Assembly: GCA_003503355.1 (NCBI GenBank)
Contig: DOCS01000090.1
Location: forward strand, 1-6,945
Reading direction: 5' to 3'
DNA from: Opitutia bacterium
GTDB taxonomy: Bacteria; Verrucomicrobiota; Verrucomicrobiia; Opitutales; Coraliomargaritaceae
Length of the DNA stretch: 6,945 nucleotides
Under the pieces are notes generated by a model. The model was given only the letters and a program-made list of their open reading frames with translations. It was not told the DNA's origin and searched no databases. Shown piece after piece: positions 6,209-6,945 of this stretch. Position 1 is the stretch's first letter; each line of letters begins with the position of its first letter. The position numbers and the translations under genes are program-made.

Positions 6209-6945
6209 ATGGCGATACAGCAACATAGGCTTATTTTTAAGCACGTCGACGAGCCAGGCTATACCAACGACATCGATTGCTACATCAAGCACGGTGGTTA
6301 CAATCAGTTGAAGCAGGCGGTCACAATGCCGCCAGAAGACATTTGCGCGGAAGTGCTCGCTTCGGGTGTGCGTGGACGTGGCGGTGCTGGTTTCCCTGCC
6401 GGGATGAAATGGAAGTTTCTCGACCGCAAGTCGGGCAAGCCCATTTACCTCGTCTGTAATGCGGACGAATCGGAGCCCGGCACTTTCAAGGACCGTCAAA
6501 TTATCCATCAGGATCCGCATCAGCTGATCGAAGGGATGATGTGCTCGGCGTTTGCGATTCAAGCCAAGCTCGCATTCATCTATATCCGTGGTGAGTTTTT
6601 CCAAGGCTACAAAATCCTCGAACGTGCGATCGAAGAAGCGCGCGCGAAGAACCTGTTGGGCGACAACATTCTGGGCTCCGGTTATTCCTGCGATATTATC
6701 GTGCACCGTGGTGCAGGCGCTTACATTTGCGGCGAGGAAACCGGTCTGATTGAGTCGCTCGAAGGCAACCGCGCCAACCCGCGTATCAAGCCGCCTTATT
6801 TCCCTGCAGCGCTCGGCCTCTACCAGTGCCCGACAATCGTCAACAATGTCGAGACCTTGTGTGATGTGAAGCACATCATCGAGCTCGGCGGCAAAGGATT
6901 CGCCGAAATCGGCACGCCAGGCAACACCGGCACTCGTATTTGGTG
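6209..6945 (+). CDS. nuoF: NADH-quinone oxidoreductase subunit F, partial (3' end beyond window)
   Basis: NuoF is the NADH dehydrogenase subunit of complex I: it binds NADH and FMN and passes electrons through cluster N3. The frame is open from the ATG at 6209 to the window edge and gives 245 of roughly 430 expected residues. Visible motifs are the glycine-rich GRGGAGFPAGMKW (56-68) and CNADESEPGTFKDR (83-96), which form the FMN/NADH site. Then come GAGAYICGEETGLIESLEG (168-186), RANPR (188-192) and VNNVETL (211-217). The usual GEETAL reads GEETGL here, a small Ala-to-Gly difference in a strongly conserved loop. The C-terminal cysteines that bind N3 lie outside the window. No clear Shine-Dalgarno precedes the ATG. 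Upstream of it, the first codons MAIQQHRLIF lead into the conserved region without a gap, so the start is plausible. Confidence 0.97.
   Translation, partial: MAIQQHRLIFKHVDEPGYTNDIDCYIKHGGYNQLKQAVTMPPEDICAEVLASGVRGRGGAGFPAGMKWKFLDRKSGKPIYLVCNADESEPGTFKDRQIIHQDPHQLIEGMMCSAFAIQAKLAFIYIRGEFFQGYKILERAIEEARAKNLLGDNILGSGYSCDIIVHRGAGAYICGEETGLIESLEGNRANPRIKPPYFPAALGLYQCPTIVNNVETLCDVKHIIELGGKGFAEIGTPGNTGTRIW

Noticed and set aside
6200..6874. 224-codon minus-strand open frame
   Set aside because: It lies antisense to nuoF, whose FMN/NADH motifs run through the whole stretch; no ribosome-binding site or motif supports the reverse frame.

Overview
The window carries ordinary bacterial housekeeping genes. 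On the minus strand are rho (transcription termination factor) and a hexameric-type glutamate dehydrogenase gene. On the plus strand is the front part of a complex I operon, nuoB-nuoC-nuoD-nuoE-nuoF, with nuoF cut by the window end. Base composition is moderately GC-rich by eye, Shine-Dalgarno sequences are weak or absent before most genes, and nuoC and nuoD are separate rather than fused. Together with the Rho and GDH sequences, this is compatible with a Gram-negative bacterium outside the Proteobacteria. Verrucomicrobiota (Opitutae-like) is my best guess, at low confidence, because no marker here fixes the phylum.

Layout: 1-46 is the region just past rho, with a small perfect hairpin. rho occupies 47-1180 (-). 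A 505-base stretch without a convincing gene (1181-1685) holds a candidate rho promoter and a roughly 180-nt rho leader. That leader contains two mutually exclusive GC hairpins, a C-rich/G-poor tract, and a 17-codon ORF whose stop overlaps the rho start codon. The half nearer gdh holds two short palindromes that may be dispersed repeats or weak terminators. The glutamate dehydrogenase gene lies at 1686-3053 (-). A short divergent intergenic region (about 3054-3219) separates it from nuoB (3220), nuoC (3778), nuoD (4408), nuoE (5685) and nuoF (6209 to the end), which are tightly spaced and probably co-transcribed.

How the genes work together: NuoE and NuoF belong to the NADH-oxidising module of complex I. 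NuoB, NuoC and NuoD form the connecting module that passes electrons through cluster N2 to quinone. Glutamate dehydrogenase, transcribed divergently, links glutamate and 2-oxoglutarate and may produce NADH that complex I oxidises, but a shared regulatory link is only an inference. nuoA, which usually precedes nuoB, is absent here.

I found no CRISPR array, transposase, toxin-antitoxin, phage gene or clearly new system. The least ordinary features are the Rho protein (no N-terminal Rho_N domain, and no aromatic residues in the usual primary RNA-binding motif) and the structured rho leader.
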